From assembly GCA_900323505.1 (NCBI GenBank), contig OOIN01000004.1, forward strand, positions 62,001 to 126,000: a DNA stretch of 64,000 nt, written 5' to 3'. The translations under genes and the position numbers were made by a program. Shown piece after piece: positions 10,011 through 19,995 of this stretch. The notes beneath the pieces were generated by a model. It was given only the letters and a program-made list of their open reading frames with translations. It made no database searches and was not told the DNA's origin. Source of the DNA: Ustilago trichophora. Lineage: Eukaryota; Basidiomycota; Ustilaginomycetes; Ustilaginales; Ustilaginaceae. Position 1 is the first letter of the stretch. Every line of letters begins with the position of its first letter.

Positions 10011-11020
10011 CTATTTTGCTTGCTCTGGGTCTACCTGTTGATCGGCGTTTAAGGCTGCGATTGGATCCCAAGCCCTGTATAAGGTGCAAACTTTTCTTTC
10101 TCTTCTAATCACGTTGGAGTTATTTTCGCCCATAACTTTGGTTCTCCAAGGCGTGTTGGTTGCAGCTTTAAATTCGGCAGATTCTTCTGGGTTGTCGTTG
10201 TCGTATTCTTTGTTTTGGCGCCCGTGTGCGATTGTTTCGGAGTTTTTCATAAGAAAATAAGAAGAAGAAGAAGAAGAAGGAAAGGAGGAGGAGGAGAAGG
10301 GGTTTCGGTGTCAGCTTGATTTCGTTCCAAAGTGTGTCTGTTACTCTGGATGTAATTCAATCGAGAAATCAACTTACCATGCATACCCATAACCTTGGGC
10401 ACATTGTCCGCATCCGATGGCTTTGCCTCTCTACCATTCACCCCATTATCCACCAAAGTAAACCTTCTACTTCTTCTCCAACCTTTAATTTTTGACAACA
10501 TTGGAACATGTTCCTCCTGAAACCATGTATCATACTCTTGTTTCCATTCATCCTTGATATCTATCGAATTGGTTACTAGATATCTTGGAGTATCTTTTTG
10601 GGTTTGAACTTTTAAACCCAATTTTTTCCTATCCATCTTGATGTTGTCATCCCAATCCGAATCGTATTCGAGTTTATAGATTCTTCGATCGATGATAGCT
10701 AGACGTGTAAACAATTCTGCTTCTCTTTGACTACGTTGAGAACGAAGATTGGTATAACTAGAATCGGAAAATACAGAATTGTCCGATATGGTGTAAAAGG
10801 CTCCCCAACTACTGCCAGGTGCATTTCCTTGAATCGGACTTAGAGTCGTATTGGGTACAGAGTATCGAACAGCAGATCGAAACGTCGGAAATCGTTCAAT
10901 TCGAAGTGGAACATGTTCCGAATCGTACCATTCGTGAAATTCGGTCAAGTTTACCAATTCACCAGGCTCCATAAATACAACCAAGAGTCCTGGCTCGTTG
11001 GGTCGGAATTTGTCACTCAT
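10011..11020 (-). CDS. EthD-like dimeric alpha/beta-barrel protein (two exons)
   Basis: Exons 11020-10378 and 10186-10011, with an intron 10377-10187 (GTAAGT donor, CCCAG acceptor), give 272 residues. The phase fits: the final G of exon 1 plus AA of exon 2 makes Glu in the context ...GMHEESAEFKAATNTPWR. The protein has two related ferredoxin-like halves, one starting GLLVVFMEPG with EFHEWYDSEHVPLR and the second with EYDTWFQEEHVPML. The repeated W-Y/F-x-x-EHVP pattern is typical of fungal EthD/dimeric barrel proteins of unknown function, some near degradative or secondary-metabolism genes. No catalytic role can be assigned. The intron is supported only by the sequence. Confidence 0.75.
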
Positions 11021-11628
11021 CTCGAATCAAGATTGGCCGAAATCCCCCCAAGTTGAAGAGATAATGAAGCTGGTGATGTGAGGACTTGACGACTCTTCCA
11101 CCCCCGGAAACAAGGTGGCCAAGATTCGTGGGATAGTTCGAGTAGTGAAAGAAAAAGGTTGCGAAAGGAAGAGAAGGTAGACAGAACCAGGAAAAAAGGC
11201 TTTAATATAAAGCATGCAGTACAACCCTTGATGCGAGACAAGAAAGTTAGACTCCAAGTGTGGAGAATCCCGTCTTTTCCGCAACCGCGCACAGACGGGG
11301 AAGAATCATTTTCCCGCCCACTCTCCTCTCTCCTCCGACCTCACCGCCACGGCCCGAATTTCCAACTCCACTACTGCACACAACAAAGGTGTGACTGTAC
11401 AGTACAGAACTGTACCATGTCTCCTAAAATCATCCGCTCACATCTGTCCAAAAACAGCTTCTCAACCCCTGATCTACTCTCCAACACACAAAACCACATC
11501 TCATCGTCCTCCCTCCCCCCAAACCCTTTCGAAAATCACATACACACAATGTAACTTATTGAGAGAAAAATTGCATATTGTAAAAATAGAACATGCACAC
11601 ACACCATCTTACAAAAATTCAAGAGGAT
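11021..11628. other. Intergenic region between EthD-like and coatomer genes
   Basis: About 600 bp covering the promoter of the EthD-like gene and the 3' UTR of the coatomer gene. It contains a tandem ACTGTACAGTACAG block at 11394-11415. No gene was recognised. Confidence 0.55.
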
Positions 11629-14139
11629 CTAAGCAGTCGAAACACCATTCGCCTTGATTCTCGGCTGCTGCCCAATACGAACCTCCTTCTCCTTGTTCAA
11701 GCTCTGCTTCCAACCTTCTTCGAATGCCTCCTCGTTTGTACTCGGATCGGCAATGCTCGCGGCAATCTCGTTCTGCTTGTGTCTGTTGGTGCTTTGCAAC
11801 TCTTGCCTCCATTTGGCCACTATGTTGGGTACCCTGCTAGGAGCGTAGGTTCGAGCAAACAGCGCAGCTTCCGATGTACGACCCGCTTTTTCCAGCACGT
11901 CGATGCACGAATCTACATCGCTCAGTGACAGATAGGCGGCAAATGCGACATTGGTCGATCCCTTTTCCGTTGCCAATTCTGCCAAGCGTGCCAACAGCTC
12001 GCGGTCGTTGGTCGAGGTGGCGACGAGAAGCATGGAGGACAGATCTTGGGCTTTCTCGAAACATTCTTTGGCAAGGCCAACGTTCCATCGAGCAAGCGCT
12101 TTGTCGCCAATGGTGCGCCAGCGGGATTCAGAGCCGACTTGAGGTCCACTGCGTGCAATGTCGAGGGCAGTGTCAAAGTTGTCGAGAGAGATGGCGAGGT
12201 CGAAACGGTGCTCGGGATCGGTAGAAACTTCGAGGGCAAGGTCTTTGAGGTCTTGGGATTCCAAAAAGCGGGCAACTCGGTTTCGTTGGTCGGAAGGCAC
12301 TTGGTCGAGCAGCTCGGCTGCCGAGTCGAGGTCGCCTCTCAGGATGGCGGTCTGGTACTCGACCAAGGCTAGCGAGAGCGAATAGCTAAAGATCGACATG
12401 TCCTTGTTGACAACGTAGACGCGACCGTGCTGGGGAATGTAGCCAAGGAGGAAGATCTCGTTGTCCGAGTGCGTGATGGTGTGAGTCTGTTCGCCGACGA
12501 GGTACTGCAATCGGTTGGTAGAGTTGGTGTAGAGGAAACACTCGCCGGTCCACTTGGCGGTGCGGACGCTCTCGGATACTTCGGTGACGACTTGAAAGGC
12601 GGTCTCGACGCCGTCATCCTCAACCTCGGCACCCGAGTCAAGATGAGCAGCGTAGGCATCGCGGTCGAAGCGAAGGACGTAGAACGAGTCATCGCAGACA
12701 ATGGCGACCAGCTCACCAGTGGTAGACCAGTGGATAGCTTTGGCCTCGACATCGACGCGACGCACCAAGGCACCCGACTCCCAGTCGTAGAAGCAGACGA
12801 ATCCGCCTCCAAGGACAGCGAGCAAAGCACCACCTGCTACTGCCTCGACGTTGTATGCCAAGGTGAGAAGACCGGGGCGCTCCTTAAAGTTGCGGAACAC
12901 TTTGACTTTGGCGCCGCCCTCGTGCACGGCATACGTGTTGCTGTCACCTGCCCAAGCGAAACCGAGAGCCGATCCAAAAGCCTTGTTCCTCCATGCGAGA
13001 GCAGTGTAGATGATGTACTCTCCATCACCGCAGACGGTGACGAAACGACCGTTGGGGCTGTGTTGCAAGAGCTGTGGGTAGACTTCGGTGGTACCCATCT
13101 CACGTACCGAGATGGGAAGCCTCTGACCATCGGGGAGAGCCTCGTCTGCTGTGGCGCCGACGTTGGCACTGAGGACTTCGGAATTCTTGGCCCAGACGAC
13201 TTTGCCGGCTGCATCCATGCTGACACTTGGCTCCTCTTTGCCGAGCTTGATGACGACGGCACCTTCATCGTAACCGATGGCGACGTCGTTGCCGTTCTTC
13301 TTGTATGCGACACACCAGACTCGCTCGAGGCCGTAATCGAGGGTGGATTCGAGTCGGTATGTGTTGGAGTGCCAAAGCTTGACAGTACCATCTTCGGAAC
13401 CGGAGATGATCAAGGGGAGGGAAGGGTGGAAGACGGCGAAAGAGACGTTGGAGGTGTGACCAGTGAGGGTTTGAACGCACGACTTGGAGAGATAGTCCCA
13501 GATCTTGACGGTTCGGTCGTCACCGACGGTGAGCATGTAAGGCTTGTCACCGCCGTGGAAGTATTCGACGTAGTTGACACCCTTGTCGTGAGCATCGAGT
13601 GTAAAGTTGGCGACGCTGGAGCCGAGAGTCCATACTTTGACGGTACGATCCAAGGAGGAAGAGGCAAAAGTGTTGGAATCTTTTGGGTTGAAGCAGAGGT
13701 TCATGATGTAGTGCGTGTGACCTTCGAAAGTGTGCATGAGTCGCCAGCCCTTTTCCCAGTCCCACATTTTGATGGACATGTCGTCGGAGCCAGTGATGAC
13801 GTAGGAGCCAGTGGGATGAACAGCAAGGCAGCGAATGTAGTCTGGATGCGCTTCAAAGCTAATGACTTTTTCGTGAGTGTTGTAGTTGAAGGCACGCAGC
13901 TGAAAGTCGTCGGAACCGGCAACGAACCAGTTTTTGCGTGCGATAAACTTGACACATCGTACAGGAACATTTGTAACCTCGAAAGTCTTTACGATGGCGC
14001 CGGTCTCGTAATTCCAGATGTTGACGGAGCCCGAATAGAGACCAGCCAAGAGCCATGGCTCTGTAGGGTGAAAGTCGAGTGACTTGACACGCTCTGACTT
14101 TGCAAAGAGCTTGCGCTGGATATCGAGGAGCATGGGCAT
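11629..14139 (-). CDS. SEC27: Coatomer subunit beta' (COPI coat)
   Basis: A single-exon gene of 836 residues from the ATG at 14139 (MPMLLDIQRKLFAKSERVK). The open frame continues upstream to an ATG at 14385, but those 82 residues are low-complexity and the family begins at LDIQRKL. The first 300 residues contain WD40 repeats (FHPTEPWLLAGLYSGSVNIW, DDMSIKMWDWEKGW, DDRTVKIWDY, SEDGTVKLWHS), forming the first propeller; a second propeller and an alpha-solenoid follow (YQTAILRGDLDSAAELL, AARFLESQDLKDLALEVSTD-like segment). Beta' is the COPI subunit that binds dilysine motifs of cargo returning from Golgi to ER. The acidic C-terminal tail is shorter than in yeast (889) or human (906). Confidence 0.95.
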   Translation of the reverse strand: MPMLLDIQRKLFAKSERVKSLDFHPTEPWLLAGLYSGSVNIWNYETGAIVKTFEVTNVPVRCVKFIARKNWFVAGSDDFQLRAFNYNTHEKVISFEAHPDYIRCLAVHPTGSYVITGSDDMSIKMWDWEKGWRLMHTFEGHTHYIMNLCFNPKDSNTFASSSLDRTVKVWTLGSSVANFTLDAHDKGVNYVEYFHGGDKPYMLTVGDDRTVKIWDYLSKSCVQTLTGHTSNVSFAVFHPSLPLIISGSEDGTVKLWHSNTYRLESTLDYGLERVWCVAYKKNGNDVAIGYDEGAVVIKLGKEEPSVSMDAAGKVVWAKNSEVLSANVGATADEALPDGQRLPISVREMGTTEVYPQLLQHSPNGRFVTVCGDGEYIIYTALAWRNKAFGSALGFAWAGDSNTYAVHEGGAKVKVFRNFKERPGLLTLAYNVEAVAGGALLAVLGGGFVCFYDWESGALVRRVDVEAKAIHWSTTGELVAIVCDDSFYVLRFDRDAYAAHLDSGAEVEDDGVETAFQVVTEVSESVRTAKWTGECFLYTNSTNRLQYLVGEQTHTITHSDNEIFLLGYIPQHGRVYVVNKDMSIFSYSLSLALVEYQTAILRGDLDSAAELLDQVPSDQRNRVARFLESQDLKDLALEVSTDPEHRFDLAISLDNFDTALDIARSGPQVGSESRWRTIGDKALARWNVGLAKECFEKAQDLSSMLLVATSTNDRELLARLAELATEKGSTNVAFAAYLSLSDVDSCIDVLEKAGRTSEAALFARTYAPSRVPNIVAKWRQELQSTNRHKQNEIAASIADPSTNEEAFEEGWKQSLNKEKEVRIGQQPRIKANGVSTA

Positions 14140-15826
14140 GACGGGCGATGCGCTCTGCTTAGCAGTGTATGATGATGATGGCGATGATGGCGATGGTGGT
14201 AGTGGTGCGTATGCTGAGGCGATGAGATTTGCTGAATGGCGGGCAGACAAATGGCTGAGTTTTTGAGATGCAATTCGAGTCGAGTGTGCTGTGGTGCTGT
14301 GGATGTGTAGGTGGATGTGGGTGTGTTGGGATGGTCGGGAGTGATCCGATGCCGAGTCAAGAGTGTGACGATCAAGAGACAGCAATGGATGTGACCAAAT
14401 CGAGAAGCGGAGTGATGGTGTGGAATAAAAGTGTGTGTGTGTGTGTGTGAGGTGATGCGTTGGAAGACAACAGAGAGAGAAAGAGGGCTCGAGCCAAGCT
14501 GCTGTTGCGGTTGCGGTTGCTGCTTATGTGTGGGAAATGTTACACGTCTCTTTGTTGGTTTGTGCCTGTTACTTTGTGCTGTGGGCCCATCCCGCGTTGG
14601 AAACCAAATACAAGCTTTTTTGTATTCAGAGCGAAGAAAAGTGGTTGGTGTGAATTGAATTCAATTCTGAGGAGCGTTTTTACCTTTGAGTTTAGTAATG
14701 TTATATTCAAAGGTCTAACACAATGAAAGACATAATGATATCGGGAGATTGAGTTGCAACAGCCACGCGTCCTTTGAGGTTGGCACATTTGAATTGCATC
14801 GTGCGATCCTCTGTTTGTGTGTGTCACGCTCATCGCAAAAAGGAGTCTGTCTCTCTTGTGCACACCAATCGCGTCTTTACGCGCTGCAGTCACAGTACAA
14901 TACTATACAGTCCACAGCTGCAAACGGCAATTGATGAATGAATGAATGAATGATCCTCTCTCTCTCTTCTTTCTCACAACACAACACAAAAAGACCCTGG
15001 GGAACGCTCTTGCCTTTTCTTTTTTTTGGTCAGAACAAGTGATTGTGTTTGATAGTTGAGAGTTGATATATGACGAGCTGATGGCAGCTCGAATCCGAGG
15101 CTCAAGGATGCCAGATAGCAAGCAAGCAAGAAGAACACTCTCTGCTCCAGTGCCCTCTTGTCGAGTAAAGTAGCGGATGCAGCCTCGATGGTTATGACCA
15201 AATCAAACTCAGTCCGCCCCAAATCGCATCACAAAAACGCACAAATAACAATTAATTAATTAAAAAATCGAGTCAAACACAAAAGCGGAAGTCAAGAGAG
15301 AGCGACTTTTTTTTGTGCCTGCAGACCAACACTTCGCGCAGCAGCAGCACAAGCACAACACAGCGTCACAATATCACTCTGACAATCCATCCGTCCGTCC
15401 ATCTTGTGTCTCCCTCCCTCCCTCCCTCTCTCTGCCTCTATCTCTCTCTCTCTCTGTACGATCTCATCATTCCAGTTTCCTCCCTTTCTCTTTCCGCCTC
15501 TTCCATCCCTTCCTCTTCTTACAAAGTGTCCCATCAATCACTCCTTCTCTCAAAGCCCTTGTCTCTTACAGCCCTTACCTTGGCACCATACCCACCACGC
15601 TCGACACCTCAATCACTCTTCCATCCACACCCTGCCACCACCATTGGACACACCACTACTCCGGATCCATACCCATTTGCGCATTGTCCAATTCCCGCTT
15701 TTTGCTTTTGCCCTTGTCTCGCCTCGTCTCAAACCAACTTACATCTACCCATCATCGTGTCGTCTTCTCTACTTTTCAACAACTCGGCGCTGACGAGCCA
15801 TTAACGCCAACCCCGTCTCTACCAAC
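14140..15826. other. Divergent promoter region between coatomer beta' and Myb-like genes
   Basis: About 1.7 kb. It contains a (GT) repeat at 14431-14449, a TGAA repeat at 14934-14952, an AT-rich patch at 15245-15268 and pyrimidine runs from 15400 (CTCCCTCC, then CTCTCT). The last 400 bp are strongly C/T-rich on the plus strand and look like a long 5' leader of the Myb-like gene. No conserved protein was recognised. Confidence 0.55.
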
Positions 15827-18800
15827 ATGTCTCGTCCCAATGCTGGTCAGCCTTCGTCGTCCACATCAACACCAGCTACCGCCACCACTGCCTCTGCCAC
15901 TGCCTCCAAAGACGACGACAACACTCGTTCCACAAACACCACCACCACCACCAATAACAACCAACAACCACCACCATCCACACCACCTCCAAACTCTGCT
16001 GACCTGCCTACTCCACCCACTTCTCACAACGACTTCCGTCCTCCTCCAAATCCTGTAGCTTCCTCCTCTAGACTCATCCCAGATCAACCCCTCCCAGACC
16101 CAAGTCCAACAACCACCATCTCGGAAAACATGGGTCCTCGCAGAGCAGCCGCTCGTCTCAGTGGCGGCAGCACTTCCTTCGATCGCACCGGCGATGATTC
16201 CTTTTCTTCCCAACGCAGAGCCAGCAGACGCTCTAGCATCGATCGCAACGATGATCGCACAGTAGCCGCAGAGCGTCCCCTCGACCGCAGCTCCTATCGC
16301 TCTCGAGCCACCCATTCGCCATCTCATTCATCCGCTCGATCTCCCACACCTTCTCCCATCTTGGGTCCTGTCTTTGCAGCACCTCTCCCCTTGGCACTCG
16401 ATGGCGATGACGATGCACACGATCACGATCTTCTCAAGCTCGGTCATCTCTCCTTCCCCATGCTCGGCGTCGGTGTCGGTCCCACAAAGGAAGAGATCGA
16501 AATGCTCGTCTACGGTACCACCTCTGCCAACAAGGACTCGGCTGACCTTCCATCGCCAACCGACGAGTCAGGCAGCATCGAAACCATCCTCGGGTCCCTA
16601 GCAAACATGGGCTTGCATCCAGTCACCGAAACCTCAGTCAGCGAAAGAGAGCGCGAGCTAGCTGGCATGGTAAAGATGCTCGCATCCCGATGCACCACCC
16701 TCACCGAATCTCGCGACCGCGCTCAGTCTCAACTCAAGTCTACACGTCTCACTGCTCTCTCTGTCATCTCCTCCATGAAGCAGGCACATGCACATGCACT
16801 GGCTGCCCATCGCAACGTCACCGATCGCCTCGAAGCAGAGCTAGATGGATGGAAGGCGCAAGCAAAGATGCTCAGTGCTTTGCTCAACCGTGCTGAAGCT
16901 CGAGGTTTCGACGAAAGGCGCTCCACTTCTGCATCGGCCACCGTCGTCACTTTTGCTGAAAAGGCAAAAGCCGCCGCTTCAGGCAGCTCGCCCACCATCA
17001 ACCGCGTCGCTTCCTTCAAAACCGAAGCTACTGGCTCCAATCCAGATGCCCATCAGCCACTTCTTAGTAGCCCCAGCTTCCTCTCCTCGTCTCATGACCA
17101 CAACACATCCCCAGGCACCACAGGTCTTGGCATCTCCAGCTCGGGTCTCGCCGAGGTCGATACCGAACTTTCTCCTACCGCTTCACTCATCCGCGAAAGA
17201 AACAAGCTCATCACCGATAAGAAGCATCTCAAGTCTCGTGTGAGGGACGCTGAAGCCCAAGTCTACAAGCTTGAGAGCGAGCTCAAGGCTCTGCGCCCCT
17301 ACCTCGTATCAGGTGGAATCAAGGCAACCGAACTGTCCGCGGCTTTATCCACAGCTGAGCCTGTAGGCAACCAGACTCCAGGGGACCTCAGTCAGCCTGG
17401 CACCGCACCCACCACTCCAAGCCGCTCAGGCAGTCGCAGGGACAAGAACAGGAAGAAGCGCAACATCACCATGGGTGATGCCGAGACAGAACACCTCATG
17501 CTCGCAGCTCGACGTCTCCGCGAGATGCGCAAGGAGCAGGCAGCCGCAGCTGCTGCTACTGCATCCAGCTCCTCGGCTGACACGGCCTCGCTTCCTGCTT
17601 TTCAAGAATCCAACAAGCCAGCCTCCTCCAATACGGCTCCAAATGGTCAGGTTCTTGCACCTGCTCCCGAGCTGCACGCACCCGTCTCTCACGCTTCTCC
17701 TATCAAGCGACAGGCGAGCGAAGGCCCCATGACCATCGACAGGGACGCTCCTCGTACTGGTGAGCCGCGCACTCCGCCATCGCGATCGGCAGAACGACCG
17801 CCCAAGACTCCCAAATCGATCGCAAGCATTCCCAACACCCCACGCACCGGAATTCGTGCAAGAGAGCTCGACGAGCTGGCACGAGGCGATGATCGTCGAG
17901 ATAGCTGGTCAGGACGTCACCGCAGGCTCGATTCCGCCTCTTCCTTCACCGGCATCGACGAGCTGCTTCAAGCTGCCGAGACACTCAACCCTGGTGCTGC
18001 TGCTCCCTCGCCCACTATCCGATCAAGGGGTCCTGCCCCACCTTTCCCACCTCCTGGAGGTGATCCCAGCTACTACTCTCGAGAACCCTCTCACCGCGGT
18101 ATGGGCTACCCTCCACCGCTGTCTGTCACCACGGCTCGCGGTCCTGAGTACGATCCCTACGGCTACAGTGCTGGCTCATACCCGATTCAGTCGAGCCCGC
18201 TTCGCATGGTCCACGAGAGCCCTAAACGTCGACGCGTCTCTTCTGCAGCCTTTGACTTTGAGCCTTACGGTTCTCCCTTCCTCGGCGACCGCCAGCCTCG
18301 CAACCGTACCCAGACCGAAGGCGCTGATCCTTTCGTGCAGGCGCGTCCTCCCTACCACGACTATGCACCCAGTGGTCCGCCCAGCGCCGGTGGAAGTCAG
18401 ACCTTGAGCGCGCTTGACTTGCTTGCGGATCAGGCAACTGCCAGTCAGAATCCGTCGCAGGGTAGCGACAAATCGGGCGAGTACGAAGGTGTCAGTCCCA
18501 TTGGCAGCTTGAGCAGCGAAGATGAGATGGCCATGGATGGTGAGTCTCGACATAACAAGTCTGGTTCTCGTCTGGCGTCCTCGCGTGCTCACGATGGTTC
18601 TCGCGCTTCCAAGGCCAACGGATCGCAAGGGTCTCGGACTAGCGAGGGAAAGAGCTTTGGTGGTAATCAGAATCCTGAAAAGAGGCTGCCGTACGTTCGA
18701 TGGACTTCAGAAGAAGACACCAAGCTGCGAGCTGCCATCAAGGAGCATGGACAGCGCTGGGAGCTCATCTCGCGTGCTGTGGGAACTCGATCCTACCACC

Positions 18801-19573
18801 AATGTCGACAGCGATACTTGCTCATGCGACGCAAAGAAGCGGCTGCCAAAGCTCAGGAGGGCAACGAAGAGGGTGGCCAAGGTTTGTCTGCATCCGCCTC
18901 TGATCAACAATCGCAGGAGTCGGATTACGGTCAGGATCCCGCTTCGACCAGCTCCAGCGGACGTAGAAAGAGCGGAGGCTCGCATGCTCGTCGAGGATCT
19001 CGATCTGGCAACATTGGCGATGCATTCAACTCGGAAGGTAGAGTCACGTCGACACCTTTGCACAAGCTTTCCATCGGTGCGCCTGCACCCCCTGGAAGCG
19101 TCTATGGTCAATTTTCGCCTACAAACAGATCCGACGTTTTACCACCTTCCTCCTCCTCCTCCGCTCAAACTCCAACCCATAGTCGCATGCTCTCACAACC
19201 ACTCTCTCCCTCAATGCAACCTTTGTCGCCTTACTCGTCTCAAACTCCATCGGCCGTTCGAAGACCTCCGCATCCTCATTCTCATTATCCACCACCTTCA
19301 CCACTCTCGACAAGCTCTAGACAGTTGCCTCCGCTTCAGATTTCAGCAGGAGGACAGGGTCAAGGGCAAGGTCAAGGACAAGGGCAAGGACAAGGGCAAG
19401 GGCAAGGGTATTTGTCTCATCCTCCACCAAGTTCTCCTCTTGCAGCTTCGAGTAGAAGACAGTTTGAATCCGAGGTAAAGACGAGGAAGGGTGGTCCTTC
19501 TTCTCCTACTACTCCAACTAGTGGTGGTGGAGGTGCGGGGGCTAGGAGGATGGGTGCTGCTTTGTATAGCTAG
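15827..19573 (+). CDS. Large Myb/SANT-domain protein
   Basis: Single-exon gene of 1248 residues. Most of the protein is Ser/Pro/Thr-rich and disordered. Coiled-coil segments are predicted by eye at about 265-360 (many E/R/L, including RLEAELDGWKAQAKMLSALL) and 450-490 (RVRDAEAQVYKLESELKAL). A single Myb/SANT repeat lies at about 955-1005: VRWTSEEDTKLRAAIKEHG, then W-ELISRAVGTRSYHQCRQRY, with the three spaced aromatic residues of a Myb repeat. It is probably a nuclear DNA- or chromatin-binding protein. Near the C-terminus a perfect Gly-Gln dipeptide run is encoded by a hexanucleotide repeat at about 19353-19408. No specific orthologue is claimed. Confidence 0.85.
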   Translation: MSRPNAGQPSSSTSTPATATTASATASKDDDNTRSTNTTTTTNNNQQPPPSTPPPNSADLPTPPTSHNDFRPPPNPVASSSRLIPDQPLPDPSPTTTISENMGPRRAAARLSGGSTSFDRTGDDSFSSQRRASRRSSIDRNDDRTVAAERPLDRSSYRSRATHSPSHSSARSPTPSPILGPVFAAPLPLALDGDDDAHDHDLLKLGHLSFPMLGVGVGPTKEEIEMLVYGTTSANKDSADLPSPTDESGSIETILGSLANMGLHPVTETSVSERERELAGMVKMLASRCTTLTESRDRAQSQLKSTRLTALSVISSMKQAHAHALAAHRNVTDRLEAELDGWKAQAKMLSALLNRAEARGFDERRSTSASATVVTFAEKAKAAASGSSPTINRVASFKTEATGSNPDAHQPLLSSPSFLSSSHDHNTSPGTTGLGISSSGLAEVDTELSPTASLIRERNKLITDKKHLKSRVRDAEAQVYKLESELKALRPYLVSGGIKATELSAALSTAEPVGNQTPGDLSQPGTAPTTPSRSGSRRDKNRKKRNITMGDAETEHLMLAARRLREMRKEQAAAAAATASSSSADTASLPAFQESNKPASSNTAPNGQVLAPAPELHAPVSHASPIKRQASEGPMTIDRDAPRTGEPRTPPSRSAERPPKTPKSIASIPNTPRTGIRARELDELARGDDRRDSWSGRHRRLDSASSFTGIDELLQAAETLNPGAAAPSPTIRSRGPAPPFPPPGGDPSYYSREPSHRGMGYPPPLSVTTARGPEYDPYGYSAGSYPIQSSPLRMVHESPKRRRVSSAAFDFEPYGSPFLGDRQPRNRTQTEGADPFVQARPPYHDYAPSGPPSAGGSQTLSALDLLADQATASQNPSQGSDKSGEYEGVSPIGSLSSEDEMAMDGESRHNKSGSRLASSRAHDGSRASKANGSQGSRTSEGKSFGGNQNPEKRLPYVRWTSEEDTKLRAAIKEHGQRWELISRAVGTRSYHQCRQRYLLMRRKEAAAKAQEGNEEGGQGLSASASDQQSQESDYGQDPASTSSSGRRKSGGSHARRGSRSGNIGDAFNSEGRVTSTPLHKLSIGAPAPPGSVYGQFSPTNRSDVLPPSSSSSAQTPTHSRMLSQPLSPSMQPLSPYSSQTPSAVRRPPHPHSHYPPPSPLSTSSRQLPPLQISAGGQGQGQGQGQGQGQGQGQGYLSHPPPSSPLAASSRRQFESEVKTRKGGPSSPTTPTSGGGGAGARRMGAALYS
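19353..19408 (+). repeat. Coding hexanucleotide repeat (Gly-Gln)n
   Basis: Tandem units of the form GGNCAA/GGNCAG inside the Myb-like gene encode nine consecutive Gly-Gln pairs. Units differ at the third codon positions (GGA, GGT, GGG). Copy number may vary between strains because of replication slippage. Confidence 0.85.
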
Positions 19574-19995
19574 TTTTTTTTGATATTAATTGTATTCGGA
19601 TGGATTTTTTGTTGTTTTTTTTTGGTTTTTTGGTCGTTGTTGTTGGTTAGGCTTATCCTAATGCCAAAAGAAGTTTGTCTTTTTTTCTCTTTCAAACATC
19701 TTCATCCCTCCCTCCCTCCCCCTCCGCCTGTTTGGTAATGTAAACTGTAAACATAATTCATCCTAAACCTACATTTTTCAATCCCCCAACATCATAGACC
19801 AACGCAGAACCTTGTCAATTCCCAATTTCTCCTAAAATCGAGTTGATTCTCTTCCCCTAACCCCCTAACCCTCAGCTTTCACACTTGCACCTCTCTGGAA
19901 TGAAACCTGTATGACAATTATGAATTCTTCTCCCTCCCTACAGCAAAACCATTACAACAGTAACAACAACATCCTCCAAAAACTGAGTAGAAAAA
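19574..19995. other. Convergent 3' region of Myb-like and Vps17-like genes
   Basis: About 420 bp, rich in T runs just after the Myb-like stop and in C/T and AAC runs before the Vps17-like stop. Nothing else was recognised. Confidence 0.5.

Noticed and set aside
12427..14082. 551-codon open frame on the plus strand
   Set aside because: It is antisense to coatomer beta', has no domain, and its composition is the complement of the WD40 coding strand.
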